Assembly: GCA_964483805.1 (NCBI GenBank)
Contig: CAZADH010000006.1
Location: 3,042-67,041, forward strand
Reading direction: 5' to 3'
Source: CAZADH01 sp964483805
GTDB lineage: Bacteria; Muiribacteriota; Ozemobacteria; Ozemobacterales; Ozemobacteraceae
DNA: 64,000 nucleotides
A model generated the notes under the pieces. The model saw only the letters and a list, made by a program, of their open reading frames with translations, ran no database searches and was not told the origin of the DNA. Both the position numbers and the translations under genes were made by a program. Of the stretch, positions 8,128 to 16,987 are shown one piece after another. How positions within the stretch are numbered: the stretch's first letter is position 1; every line of letters starts with the position of its first letter.

Positions 8128-8614
8128 GCCTCTGGTCGTCTGTCTCGATACCAACATCATCATCTGGGGTGTGAAGGGTGAGAGTTCGTCGGGCCAAGGG
8201 CCCATGGTCGGGCGAGCGAAAGCGTTCATTGCAGAACTCGAGGCCAGCAAAGCCCGGATCGTCGTCCCCGCAGTCGTGGTCGCCGAGGCTCTCATCAAGG
8301 TGCCGAAGATGCATCATCAGCGGGTTCTCGAAGTATTCGAGCGCCGCTTCATGGTCGCCCCTTTCGACGCGCGGGCCGGTTCATGCTACGCTAGCCTGTT
8401 TCAGACCTGGCTCGAAAAGAACAAGAAGCACACCAAGCTGAAGACCCCGAAACGCGACATCAAACCCGACTTCATGATCGTCGCTACTGCAATCGCAGCC
8501 GGAGCGACCAAGCTTTACTCGAGCGACGCCGGGATGAGAGCCTTCGCATTGGGGCACATCGACGCGGAGGACCTACCTGCGATCCCGGTCCAGCATGTGA
8601 TCGACGAATTCTGA
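8120..8614 (+). CDS. PIN-domain protein (VapC-like nuclease)
   Basis: 164 residues. The first acidic residue of a PIN active site is in VVCLDTNIIIW (residues 6-16), then VVVAEAL, and the C-terminal acidic pair fits PDFMIVATAIAAGATKLYSSD, in the order expected for PIN ribonucleases. The family cleaves RNA and is mostly known as toxins. The gene overlaps its upstream neighbour by 8 bp, forming a two-gene unit just inside attL, the usual cargo position of satellites. Confidence 0.82.
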   Translation: MGKPLVVCLDTNIIIWGVKGESSSGQGPMVGRAKAFIAELEASKARIVVPAVVVAEALIKVPKMHHQRVLEVFERRFMVAPFDARAGSCYASLFQTWLEKNKKHTKLKTPKRDIKPDFMIVATAIAAGATKLYSSDAGMRAFALGHIDAEDLPAIPVQHVIDEF

Positions 8615-8730
8615 CCGCCAGCAGGCGGCGATGTTTTCCCGTTTTGCGTTCCGTAGCAGACCGCAGCCACACAACGTATGTATCTGTTGTTCGAGCGTTC
8701 TCGATGCGGTGTGAGCGAAGCGAGGTTACC

Positions 8731-9153
8731 GTGAAACCGAGACCTGCCATTGACCGCGAGCTGATGCTCAGCCGATTGCGAAAGGTCACGTACGAACCGA
8801 TCGACGAAACGAGCTTCTCGAAGCACGGTATTCCATCTCTGACAATCGCAACGAGTGAGGGCTTGCTGCGTCTCGATCCGCAAGATGGATCCGACGGGGT
8901 CCACGGCCCGATGTCGCTGACGCAGATTACGACCGCCTTGCAACAAGAAGACGACCTGGACGTCACGACGCTCGACGGATTCAAGGTTGCCAAGAAATAC
9001 TGGTATTACTTCGACGGGGAGCAGATCCGACTGGCCTTTTCCAAAGACAAAGCATGGGAAGCCTACGTGTCCGACCAAGAGGACGTGGTTCGTTGGGAGG
9101 ATCTCGCCGACGAGGAACTCCGCGCCATTTATGCACAACTGTTCCCTGGCTGA
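8731..9153 (+). CDS. Hypothetical cargo protein
   Basis: About 140 residues from the GTG at 8731, chosen because GAGGT lies 5 bases upstream; ATGs at 8644 and 8704 are in frame but have no visible ribosome site. The protein is acidic and soluble, with MLSRLRKVTYEPIDETSFSK near the start, an aromatic run KKYWYYFDGEQIRLAF in the middle and DLADEELRAIYAQLFPG at the end. No domain is recognised. From 9154 to 9348 nothing further is seen. Confidence 0.6.
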   Translation: MKPRPAIDRELMLSRLRKVTYEPIDETSFSKHGIPSLTIATSEGLLRLDPQDGSDGVHGPMSLTQITTALQQEDDLDVTTLDGFKVAKKYWYYFDGEQIRLAFSKDKAWEAYVSDQEDVVRWEDLADEELRAIYAQLFPG

Positions 9154-9348
9154 TTCACACACGGATTGACCGCGAACTCGCCCGCCGACAGCGAGGCGTT
9201 CATGCTGGACTCAAACGTCCTGGGCTCCCCCGGGGAATCGGCCAAGTCATGTTTTCCGGACGATACCGAGCACCCAAGCGAACGGCCTGTAAGCGATTTG
9301 CTGACGTGTGCACCGACACGGAACTAAGCCACAACAAGAATCAGATCG

Positions 9349-9702
9349 TCATTCCATCGTCGGCGGATCCTGTGGATGTCCCGAAGAAGTCACCCGAGGC
9401 TGCTTACTCCTATGGGTGACATATTCCCACCATCCATGGAATACATTGTAAACCATGACGACCCACCCGCCATACCATGTCATGATGAAGAAATTGTTCT
9501 TGTACTCCTCTTTCATCCAGGCCCAGGGGGACGCGATGCACATCCAGAAAGAAAGTAGAACCGCCAAAACACTGATCTTGTGACACAAGGACCCATTGGG
9601 TCCCCCTTGTCGCAAATAGTGCGGGTCATCAGTCACCCGCCAGACGCTCAAGGGAAACCACGTGACTGCGACAATCGCAAAGATCTTGATGACAGTGTCC
9701 AT
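9349..9702 (-). CDS. Small multi-pass membrane protein
   Basis: About 117 residues from the ATG at 9702, preceded by GGAGGG 8 bases upstream. Hydrophobic stretches IKIFAIVAVTWFPLSVW, ISVLAVLLSFWMCIASPWAW and FFIMTWYGGWVVMVYNVF give three likely membrane segments, with a short basic C-terminal tail. It is rich in tryptophan. No family is recognised. It is convergent with the 8731 gene and downstream of the lipoprotein gene. Confidence 0.65.
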   Translation of the reverse strand: MDTVIKIFAIVAVTWFPLSVWRVTDDPHYLRQGGPNGSLCHKISVLAVLLSFWMCIASPWAWMKEEYKNNFFIMTWYGGWVVMVYNVFHGWWEYVTHRSKQPRVTSSGHPQDPPTME

Positions 9703-9903
9703 GCGTTCAAACCCTCCGCCGATCCCTTGCACAGCATCATTTCACACGGATCATCGAACAGCGTCGGCCCCCGCTTTGATCGGCAATCGTCAATCGCTCG
9801 GAGGGTTGCGACTAATCGGGAAGGCCCGGAACCGTCGGCCAAGTGTCGACTTTCCGGGAATCGTAGGATCTGGAAACGAACTTGATAGCCGAGTTTTCCA
9901 CGG

Positions 9904-12078
9904 TCATGGCTTTGGCCGAACCGCAAAGGCTATATCGCACCAATATGCGTAGTTTTGCACATCGTATCCGGGATTGCCGTCTTTGAAACTGAACAACCAA
10001 GCATCCGACGTATCTTTCGAACCTGACCAGACCTGATAGGCCAGATTGCTCCTGAATTCGGGAGAGAGGTGAAGAGGCCACGGTCCAAACTGCATGCTCC
10101 CGTCACTTGAGTGACCGATTCCCCCCGTGCGGGTTGTGGATGCGATATACAGACCCTGCAACTCCAGCAAGGTCGGAGAGCGCCAACCGCCGCCGAGGCC
10201 GCTGATCCAATCTTGAGCGGCATTCCAACTAGTTCCACGATCCTCTCCTTCCAACCATTGCAGTTTTGTGAACGAGTCCGTAATTACGCCAGTTTCATCT
10301 CGTGAAAAGCGCCCTGGTGGTGTCGCCGAAAACTCTGTCGACGGGGCTGACTCACCGCCAGAACCGATGGACGTGAGGACATAATAGTAGACCACGTAGT
10401 TTGTAAGACCAGCGTGCGTGTAGGGGTTTGTCACCCCGACAATCTTGGTTCCTGTCATAGGCGGCACGCCCGATGCCGTGCACCAGTATAGATTGTAACT
10501 GGTCGCGCCGCTGGCAACCGTCCAAGCGATCGTGTTGAAAGAGTCACTAGCCGTGATCGCTATGGTCACAGGCGCGTGCGGAGCCGGCGGCTGTGGCGTT
10601 GCGGAGAACTCGGGAGACGCAACCGACTCCCCACCACTGTTGGCTGCTGTTACTATGTAGTAGTAAACTTGACCATTGGTCAGCCCAGTGTGCACATAAC
10701 CGCTACTGACACTCGCGACCATGTTGCCGGTCACGGGAGTCACGCCGGACGCCGTCGACCAGTACAAGTTGTATTTAGCGGCACCACTGACAGCCGACCA
10801 CGTGATCGTGTTTCGAGTATCGCCGGCCGTAGCCCTCACGCCTCCCGGAGCGACCGGCACCGGCGGTGGCGGTGTTGGCATCGTGATGCGAGTGAGCTCG
10901 ACATCAAACGTGGTCGCTTGGCCAGCACCGAATGAGATCGTGCGCACCTTGGTCTCGTATCCAAGTTTCTCGAACTGCACTTCCCATGAGCCCTGCGGCA
11001 TGTTGAAGACTTGGTAGAATCCGTTGCGATCCGAGGTCGAGACGTTGCCCCAGCAAGTCACCACCACATCGGACAACGCTGTGTTCGAACCAACGACGTA
11101 GACCTTGCCGCTAATCGAATTGGGCGCAGCCTGCATTTGCAGTTGCGGCACCGTGGTGTTGCCGCCCGCAGGAACTGTGATCTTACCGGAGATGCCCCGA
11201 AACAGTGCTGATACCGGCCCTTTCTCGCACCAAACCTCTTGCTCCCCGGCTGGGACATTGATCAGCTTGTAATGGCCATTGGCATCAGCGGTCGTCGAAA
11301 TACTCTTGTTGCTGCCGAGATATACCTGGGCGCCCGCGGCAACTTCCGCCCTAATCGCACCGCGGCCACTGGCCGCCGGAGTAACGATCACAGCGTCGCC
11401 TTCTACAGTGCCCGTCGGGCGCTGCACACCCTGCAATACAACGTGCGCTGTATCGACAGCGCGACCATAAACGACCAATGCGTCACCTGTTGTACGGTCG
11501 ATTCCGCCAACGGCCGTCACAACCTGGGCGACCAAATCGGGGGTCGCCAGGGCAAATCTCGTCGGGGTCGTGCTGATCTGCTCGACGACTTGTCCAACAA
11601 CATCTTGAGGCATTTTCGATCCCGTCGGATTCACAACGATCGTGTTCATCTGATTCGCGACGAGATCCTTCGCACCGCGAAAGTCCCCGAATCCACCAAT
11701 GCTGCCGTCGGCAATGTGGACCTTCACCAGGGTGGGTTTCGCGTCCAAGACCGCGTCGACGAGAACTGTCCCCTGCGCGTCGGCAACCGCGTTGACTACA
11801 CGAGTGGTCGTGCGCGTTGTCGTGTTGCCAACATTCAACGCAATGAAGGTGACTGTCACCGCCGGGGTTGCCTTGCCGGCGGCACGCACAGGTGGCTGTG
11901 TCCCCACAGTGTCGGCTCCGGTGACAGAGAATGAAAGACGAACCTGCGCGGAAGCTCCGGCGGAGGGAGATCCGGCATCAATCGATGGCCCGACCGCGGA
12001 GCGGCCCTGTTGATTCTGGCATCCGAACAAGATGCCGACCATTAGCACCACCGCAGCGAGCAGAAAGATTCGGTTCAT
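9904..12078 (-). CDS. Large surface lipoprotein with two FN3-like domains and a DUF1566-like C-terminus
   Basis: 724 residues. The signal peptide ends in a lipobox-like ILFGC at residues 16-20. Residues of about 240-400 hold two carboxypeptidase-regulatory-like beta folds (TADANGHYKLINVPAGEQEV and TSDRNGFYQVFNMPQGSWEV). Two tandem fibronectin-III-like units follow (NTITWSAVSGAAKYNLYWST and NTIAWTVASGATSYNLYWCT, each ending in ESxxSxEFSATP). The last about 140 residues (VITDSFTKLQWLEGEDRGTS, GGGWRSPTLLELQGL, AFAVRPKP) match the DUF1566/Lcl fold. It is probably displayed on the surface. A protein of this kind on a mobile island looks like cargo, perhaps affecting phage adsorption or surface attachment. 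Confidence 0.85.
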   Translation of the reverse strand: MNRIFLLAAVVLMVGILFGCQNQQGRSAVGPSIDAGSPSAGASAQVRLSFSVTGADTVGTQPPVRAAGKATPAVTVTFIALNVGNTTTRTTTRVVNAVADAQGTVLVDAVLDAKPTLVKVHIADGSIGGFGDFRGAKDLVANQMNTIVVNPTGSKMPQDVVGQVVEQISTTPTRFALATPDLVAQVVTAVGGIDRTTGDALVVYGRAVDTAHVVLQGVQRPTGTVEGDAVIVTPAASGRGAIRAEVAAGAQVYLGSNKSISTTADANGHYKLINVPAGEQEVWCEKGPVSALFRGISGKITVPAGGNTTVPQLQMQAAPNSISGKVYVVGSNTALSDVVVTCWGNVSTSDRNGFYQVFNMPQGSWEVQFEKLGYETKVRTISFGAGQATTFDVELTRITMPTPPPPVPVAPGGVRATAGDTRNTITWSAVSGAAKYNLYWSTASGVTPVTGNMVASVSSGYVHTGLTNGQVYYYIVTAANSGGESVASPEFSATPQPPAPHAPVTIAITASDSFNTIAWTVASGATSYNLYWCTASGVPPMTGTKIVGVTNPYTHAGLTNYVVYYYVLTSIGSGGESAPSTEFSATPPGRFSRDETGVITDSFTKLQWLEGEDRGTSWNAAQDWISGLGGGWRSPTLLELQGLYIASTTRTGGIGHSSDGSMQFGPWPLHLSPEFRSNLAYQVWSGSKDTSDAWLFSFKDGNPGYDVQNYAYWCDIAFAVRPKP

Positions 12079-12277
12079 ATTGATCCACTCCCTTGCTCTC
12101 CGATTTGCGACATCATACCGCGGTCGACGCCGATCAGGAAGCCCAGGTTAGAGGCGTCGCCCACGGCCCATTCGGGTCTTCCCTTTTTTCGATGCAATCA
12201 AACCACGGATCAATGAGGTTATGAGCCATGCTCACCTCCCACGACAGATTTGTGATGGGCCCAGCATCAGGGCGGAC

Positions 12278-12850
12278 TTACGCTGATTCCAGTGGTCCGT
12301 CAATTCCAAGGACATCATAGAGGGACATCCGGAACTGCAAAGATTGCCTGAGTGCGACGGCGAGTTCCTCGCTCGTCAGGAGTTTCGAGACCACCGCGAT
12401 GCGCTCCTCGCTGGACATGCAACCCATCTCTTCCGCGATTGTCTTCTGGGGGGACATGGATTTCCTAAGCGTCTCGAGGCGCTCCTCGAGGGCAACGTGA
12501 ACCTCGGGCTTTGACAGGGCAGTGGGCCCCGTAATTGTGTGCCGCTGGATGAAATCACCTTGTGCCTTGCCCAGAATCTCGCTCGCCCGCAGCCTGTCGC
12601 GAGTCCTTATCGTTGGGTCGCGCATTATCGCCGTCCACCACTCCTGGCGCTCGCGGGCAGTCGAGAGAGCCATCGTTGTCATTTGCTCCGAGAGTTGGCA
12701 CAGAGCCGACTGCATGCCAACATTTGCCAGCAAGCGCGGTCCAATCCGGTTCGCTGCGCCGCGATAACCAGCTATGCGTGCCGACTCACTGGCGTTGCCG
12801 GTGGCTGCGTACGTTTCAACAAATCGCCGTTGACGCTCGGTGAGTTTCAT
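12278..12850 (-). CDS. Terminase small subunit-like protein
   Basis: About 190 residues from the ATG at 12850; an upstream in-frame ATG at 12997 would add 49 residues unlike any terminase. The start MKLTERQRRFVETYAATGNA followed by SESARIAGYRG and GPRLLANVGMQSAL fits the Terminase_2 (phage small terminase, DNA-recognising) pattern, in which a helix-turn-helix begins with LTxKQxxFVxxY. The large terminase is absent. In satellites such as SaPIs a private small subunit redirects helper-phage packaging, and this is the inferred role. A different helix-turn-helix protein is possible. Confidence 0.65.
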   Translation of the reverse strand: MKLTERQRRFVETYAATGNASESARIAGYRGAANRIGPRLLANVGMQSALCQLSEQMTTMALSTARERQEWWTAIMRDPTIRTRDRLRASEILGKAQGDFIQRHTITGPTALSKPEVHVALEERLETLRKSMSPQKTIAEEMGCMSSEERIAVVSKLLTSEELAVALRQSLQFRMSLYDVLGIDGPLESA

Positions 12851-12959
12851 CGCGGCGGCCTCAAAGTGGCAGTATTTGGAAGCTCGCGGGGCCCCGCGTA
12901 ACATGTGGAGCAACGGAAACACCGACCCCTGGTTCCGCTGCCGGGGCTTGTGTCGGTCG

Positions 12960-13082
12960 TCAATACTCGAATGTGTCTGAAGTAACATCGGCGACATGGC
13001 CGGGGCTTGTATCCATCGTTACTTTTGCTACCATGGTTACGTTCATTACCGTTGTTACATTGTCCATACATTCTGCGCCCAC
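12960..13082 (-). CDS. Possible 40-residue protein between primase and terS-like genes
   Basis: A GTG at 13082 directly follows the primase stop (TGAGTG), and the frame runs to a TGA at 12960; an internal ATG lies at 13067. The middle encodes NVTTVMNVTMVAKVT from a 9-bp DNA periodicity (GTTAC-type units at 13018-13061 on the plus strand). It could be a small coupled protein, or the DNA periodicity itself could be the functional element. Confidence 0.3.
   Translation of the reverse strand: MGAECMDNVTTVMNVTMVAKVTMDTSPGHVADVTSDTFEY
13017..13061. repeat. Five 9-bp iteron-like units
   Basis: On the plus strand five consecutive nonamers begin GTTAC, GCTAC, GTTAC, ATTAC, GTTAC. They lie immediately downstream of the replication gene of the island. 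Short direct repeats beside a primase/helicase gene can be a replication origin, but the same bases are also in a possible small reading frame. Confidence 0.4.
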
Positions 13083-15056
13083 TCATTTCTCTAAACTTCC
13101 AGCCACGGAGGGCGTCTTGTCTTGGGAACTGTTTGAAACGAAATACACCCCCCGTGATTCGACTTGGTGAATGAGGCCGGCAGATACCATTTCCCGAAGC
13201 ATCTTGCGGACTGCGCCACCATTTCCGCCGATGGCAGTTGCGATCCCCGACGCCGATAGCGGTTTGGCGGCGAGGGCCTCGACGATGGCCCTGCGCCCAG
13301 CAGTCATCAGGCCATTTTGGGGGTCGTCTGCGTCACCCGTGATGGTCCACAACAGGCCTGCTCCTCGGCTCACGGTCCACAATTCGTCTCCAATGTCGCG
13401 CCCTCGAACGGCCAACACGCCAGTTCCCTTGGGCCCGCCCGGAACTCTGGTTAAGGCAAACAATGTGTCGCAGGCACCGGTCAATCCGGTTGTTCCTGCC
13501 ACTGAATCGAATACATCGTCATACTTGGCTTTGCTGAGATGGTGGACGACAAGAACGGCTGCACCTTGCTGGTGCGCTGGGGTTTGCAGGCCGCGCATGA
13601 ATGAGTAGTCTTCCGCGTAAAGGTCGCTTCCCTTTTTCGCGGCCCCCCTAATCGCTCCAAGGGTGTCGACGATGACCAATCTCGTGTTTGGGTGGTCCTC
13701 GAGCCAGTCGGCAACAACAAGGTCAATACGCCCCCTCGCCCGGATTAGCTCAGGGTTGTCACTGTAAACCAAATGCAGATTCCGGGGCGCCGGTGCGCTC
13801 ATCGTCATGGCGTTGACGCGACTCTTCATGCGCCGATTTGAGTCCTCCAGCGCCATGTAGAGAACTTCGTGCGGTTGCTCAATCTTGAACCGGCCAAAGG
13901 CAATCCCGCCGCCCGCGACAGACAAGGCTAAAGATAGAGCGGCAAGTGACTTTCCCATCTTGGGTCGACCCGCAAGTATCGCCAAACCTTCCGGTAGCAG
14001 ACCGGGAACGACCCAGCGCAATGGGGCGATTTCCTTGGTTTGCAGGTCAGCTGCCGAGATTGTAGCCAGATTGAATCGTTCGCGGGTTTGGTGCGGCACC
14101 GGCGTTAATAGGGCGGTGCCGTCAATTTTGGATCTCGGCGCATTCATCCCGGCGGAGAAACCGGACTTGATGGTCGCATCTGCACCAGGACAATTGCACG
14201 CGCTCGCAGCCTCTGCCAGGGCCTTGAGCGCGTCATGTTCGGCGATCTCGCCGCCGGCGACCAGAGAGCCCAATTTGTACGCCGCGGTATTCAGGGCCGT
14301 GTTTCGCCCAGTTTCTGGCGCCATCCCCGCAAGGTTGGCACACTCAGTTTCGAGAGCTTTCCGGCCATAGGCCGTGGTCTGATTTGTGGACGGGTGCAGG
14401 GAGGAGTGCATACCCGTTGGTAGTTCGACAGAGGGTTTGCACAGGGTCACGAACCACGCCGGAGCCACTGCAACCGGTGCCAACGGATCGACCCACTCAT
14501 AGCGCCTTCCACTGGCGTGGACGCTGGGTGACACGACAACCTGGCCACCGGTGACGCGCAGGTCAAGACCCGGGGGCAATTGGTGGCTCGTTCGCTTCTT
14601 CGCGCCTCCAACGGCATTCCTGATTTGTTTCAAGTCGTCGAGACTTACCCCAAAGAAGCGCTGTTCCCCGCCGCCACCGGTCCTTTGTGTCAGTGTTTTC
14701 GGCAATATGTTGTGTTGTTGCTGCAGTCGGGCTAACGCCTCGAACCCATTGACGCCATGGTTGTCGATGTCCAGGACGAGAAGGCCGAAGCCGGCCTCGG
14801 GCTGCGACGAAGCGCCTGTTGCGACTCCAATATTTGCGATCGGCCACTGTGTAAACCACTTGCGCAGCGTGGTCTCGGTCACGGACACCTTGGACTCATC
14901 GTTCCAACCAGCAATCCGCGGGTGTTTGCCTGGGTTTCCACAGTCTTTGCCACAGGTGCAATTGCCATTCACCACGCCGTGGACTGGTAACGGCCGCCAC
15001 CCTCGGGCCAGATAGCCCAAGGCGGCCGCCAAAATTTCGCTCTGCTCATTCTTCAT
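13083..15056 (-). CDS. Primase-polymerase / RepA-type helicase fusion (island replication protein)
   Basis: 657 residues. The N-terminal third is a bifunctional primase-polymerase domain: ALGYLARGWRPLPVHG, a Cys knuckle CTCGKDCGNPGKHPR, GVATG, the metal-binding LLVLDID and the TGGGGEQRFF segment. The C-terminal half is a RecA/RepA-like ATPase with Walker A AGRPKMGKSL, Walker B LVIVDTLGAIRG and a VVHHLSKAK sensor-like segment, then a winged-helix tail. Such fusions replicate satellites and plasmids. The stop is directly followed by a GTG. Upstream genes on the same strand suggest one long early operon. Confidence 0.9.
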   Translation of the reverse strand: MKNEQSEILAAALGYLARGWRPLPVHGVVNGNCTCGKDCGNPGKHPRIAGWNDESKVSVTETTLRKWFTQWPIANIGVATGASSQPEAGFGLLVLDIDNHGVNGFEALARLQQQHNILPKTLTQRTGGGGEQRFFGVSLDDLKQIRNAVGGAKKRTSHQLPPGLDLRVTGGQVVVSPSVHASGRRYEWVDPLAPVAVAPAWFVTLCKPSVELPTGMHSSLHPSTNQTTAYGRKALETECANLAGMAPETGRNTALNTAAYKLGSLVAGGEIAEHDALKALAEAASACNCPGADATIKSGFSAGMNAPRSKIDGTALLTPVPHQTRERFNLATISAADLQTKEIAPLRWVVPGLLPEGLAILAGRPKMGKSLAALSLALSVAGGGIAFGRFKIEQPHEVLYMALEDSNRRMKSRVNAMTMSAPAPRNLHLVYSDNPELIRARGRIDLVVADWLEDHPNTRLVIVDTLGAIRGAAKKGSDLYAEDYSFMRGLQTPAHQQGAAVLVVHHLSKAKYDDVFDSVAGTTGLTGACDTLFALTRVPGGPKGTGVLAVRGRDIGDELWTVSRGAGLLWTITGDADDPQNGLMTAGRRAIVEALAAKPLSASGIATAIGGNGGAVRKMLREMVSAGLIHQVESRGVYFVSNSSQDKTPSVAGSLEK

Positions 15057-15153
15057 GCTAGTTTCCTCGGTTCAGACACTAGATTGGTCGCGCGTCCCGG
15101 GCCATGAGCCTCGTGATCTGAGGCTGCACGCCAACGGAATGCGCAACCACTTG

Positions 15154-15468
15154 TCATTCCAGCCACTCGGCAAACCACGAACGACCCTCGTTTTCTGACT
15201 CATCCGGAACATCACGCTTCACGAAGGCGGGAGGAACACGCTGGCGACGCGCGACAGCCCGAGTCCGGGAGATCGGCCCACAGATTCCCCGAATCGGCTG
15301 CCAGTCGCCGACCTCGCGAACCTCACACCGGACAACGAATCCGCGGGAACGAAGCCAGCTCGCGAACCGCGATGCGGCCGGCCGGAGTTGATACAGCCTG
15401 AATCGATAGGGACGCTTGGGCGATCCACGTTTTGTCCACAGGACTCTGATCTCGGTTTGCGAATTCAC
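15154..15468 (-). CDS. Hypothetical basic protein of the island
   Basis: 104 residues, arginine-rich, with VLWTKRGSPKRPYRFRLYQL near the start and a short acidic end. It lies between the AlpA-like and primase genes on the same strand. No domain is recognised. The coding frame is uninterrupted and the gene fits the spacing, but no strong ribosome site is obvious. Confidence 0.5.
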   Translation of the reverse strand: MNSQTEIRVLWTKRGSPKRPYRFRLYQLRPAASRFASWLRSRGFVVRCEVREVGDWQPIRGICGPISRTRAVARRQRVPPAFVKRDVPDESENEGRSWFAEWLE

Positions 15469-15551
15469 GTCACAGCCCCGATCTCAGAACCGTCGCAGCA
15501 GCGGACCCTGACAGCAGAACTGATGACTTTCGTGCTCGGATGTGCATACAT

Positions 15552-15827
15552 TCATCGCTCACATGCGCAGGAGCCCACGCAGTGCTGGCACTGTGTTTCC
15601 GCATTTGACCTGACTGCCTCAGCATTCAATCGGTCGATCAAGGCGCGAATGGATGCAACGTCCCAGGCCGTCATCCGTGAGCCAAGCTTGATACCTCGGG
15701 GAGCTTTGCCGATCGACACCCAGTACCACCAGGTCGACTTTCCGATCGGGATGACCCGCAGGATTGCGGGCAGTCGCATGAAACCCGTTTCTGGGACATT
15801 GCCATTGTCCAGATTGCCGTTGTGCAT
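15552..15827 (-). CDS. AlpA-family regulator / excisionase
   Basis: 91 residues with a strong AGGAGG site 5-6 bases before the ATG. The core MRLPAILRVIPIGKSTWWYWVSIGKAPRGIKLGSR is split here as MRLPAILRVIPIGKST then WYWVSIGKAPRGIKLG; it matches the AlpA winged-helix pattern (L..V...G.S..T.W..I..G..P...KLG). AlpA activates integrase or excision in P4-like elements and is the master regulator of Gram-negative PICIs. The C-terminal tail has several cysteines. Confidence 0.85.
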   Translation of the reverse strand: MHNGNLDNGNVPETGFMRLPAILRVIPIGKSTWWYWVSIGKAPRGIKLGSRMTAWDVASIRALIDRLNAEAVRSNAETQCQHCVGSCACER

Positions 15828-15902
15828 ACGTCCTCCTGAATCTAGGTTTGATTCAGGAAGTCTAGAACGGACGCCGCAAACGAGTCGCGCCGCAAAACGG
15901 CG

Positions 15903-16850
15903 TCATTCTCTTCCGGAAGGTTTCCTACACGATTCCTTTCCGAACGTTTTCCTGCCAACCGCGTCTTCGATTGCAGACAACACGGAAGGCGTCAGGAGCC
16001 ACTCGGCCAACCCAGCCGTGGTCTTGCGCACATTGTCGGCACTCCCGAAGTCGTCGTCATCGTCAGCATCATCGGCAGCACCATCATCTTCTATACAGGC
16101 GACGGGGTCGTTTCTCAGAAAGATCCAATGGGCCATTTTGGCGGGACCAATCTCCAATTCGTTATCAATCTCCCACTGCCGCAGGTCAAGATACGGCAGC
16201 ACAGCAAGCTTCAACCACTTCGCTGGTGATAGGATCATTCGACGGGTCGTGAATTTGCCGCGAGGATCGTCACCGCGAAGCCTCCGTATCATTGCATTGA
16301 AGTGTTTCGTGAGCTCCCTATCCGGAGTATCAAGATCGACCTCGACAATGGCTTTCCTGCTACCATGCATGTGCCAGTACGCGGGCTGGTACCAAACGTC
16401 GCCTTCAGAATCCCCGTCGAGAACTGGGGAAAACACTTTTTCCGCCGGCCCACTACCTCGCAATGCATCCAGCCGATCGCGAACGCCAACGTTGTATTCT
16501 CTCTCGCGGTAGAAGATTTCGCCGACTGTCATAGGTCTCACTGACCGTTGCGTCCAGGAGCTACGACAACATGACATCAACATTGCTTTTGTTCCAGGAC
16601 TCACATGACTCCAGTCGAAAATCGGGTTTCTGCGAACCGCCTCGCGAAGTGCCTGTGCCTCCTTCTCAAGCATCCATTCCGTGCGTATGATCGACCGCAC
16701 TTGCAGTTGGAGGAACCAGCCAGACAAGTCAAGGTTCTTGGCGCCAGAATAGTTCCGGATGCGGAACCATTCAGGTTTTTTCTTGATGAGGCCTGCCACG
16801 TCCGGATACCTCCTACTTCTGCTCAACGGCACATGAATCAAGCACGGCAT
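15903..16850 (-). CDS. Hypothetical island protein, possibly DUF6387-like
   Basis: 315 residues. The N-terminal part EWFRIRNYSGAKNLDLSGWF followed by LQLQVRSII resembles a family of proteins found beside integrases in phage islands (DUF6387 as I recall it; not verified). The second half contains TRRMILSPAKWLKLAVLPYL and a near-poly-Asp stretch (DDADDDDDF). It sits between the integrase and the AlpA-like gene on the same strand. Function is unknown. Confidence 0.65.
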   Translation of the reverse strand: MPCLIHVPLSRSRRYPDVAGLIKKKPEWFRIRNYSGAKNLDLSGWFLQLQVRSIIRTEWMLEKEAQALREAVRRNPIFDWSHVSPGTKAMLMSCCRSSWTQRSVRPMTVGEIFYREREYNVGVRDRLDALRGSGPAEKVFSPVLDGDSEGDVWYQPAYWHMHGSRKAIVEVDLDTPDRELTKHFNAMIRRLRGDDPRGKFTTRRMILSPAKWLKLAVLPYLDLRQWEIDNELEIGPAKMAHWIFLRNDPVACIEDDGAADDADDDDDFGSADNVRKTTAGLAEWLLTPSVLSAIEDAVGRKTFGKESCRKPSGRE

Positions 16851-16987
16851 TAGCCAGACAGCTGCGCCTATCCGAGACTGCCGAAGTCCACACCGACACG
16901 GGCGGGATGTTCATCGTGGGTCCATTTGTGTGAATCCGGCTCGTGATCGGGTCGGTCTGGGTGGTTGGGGCGGTGCTGGTCATGTCG

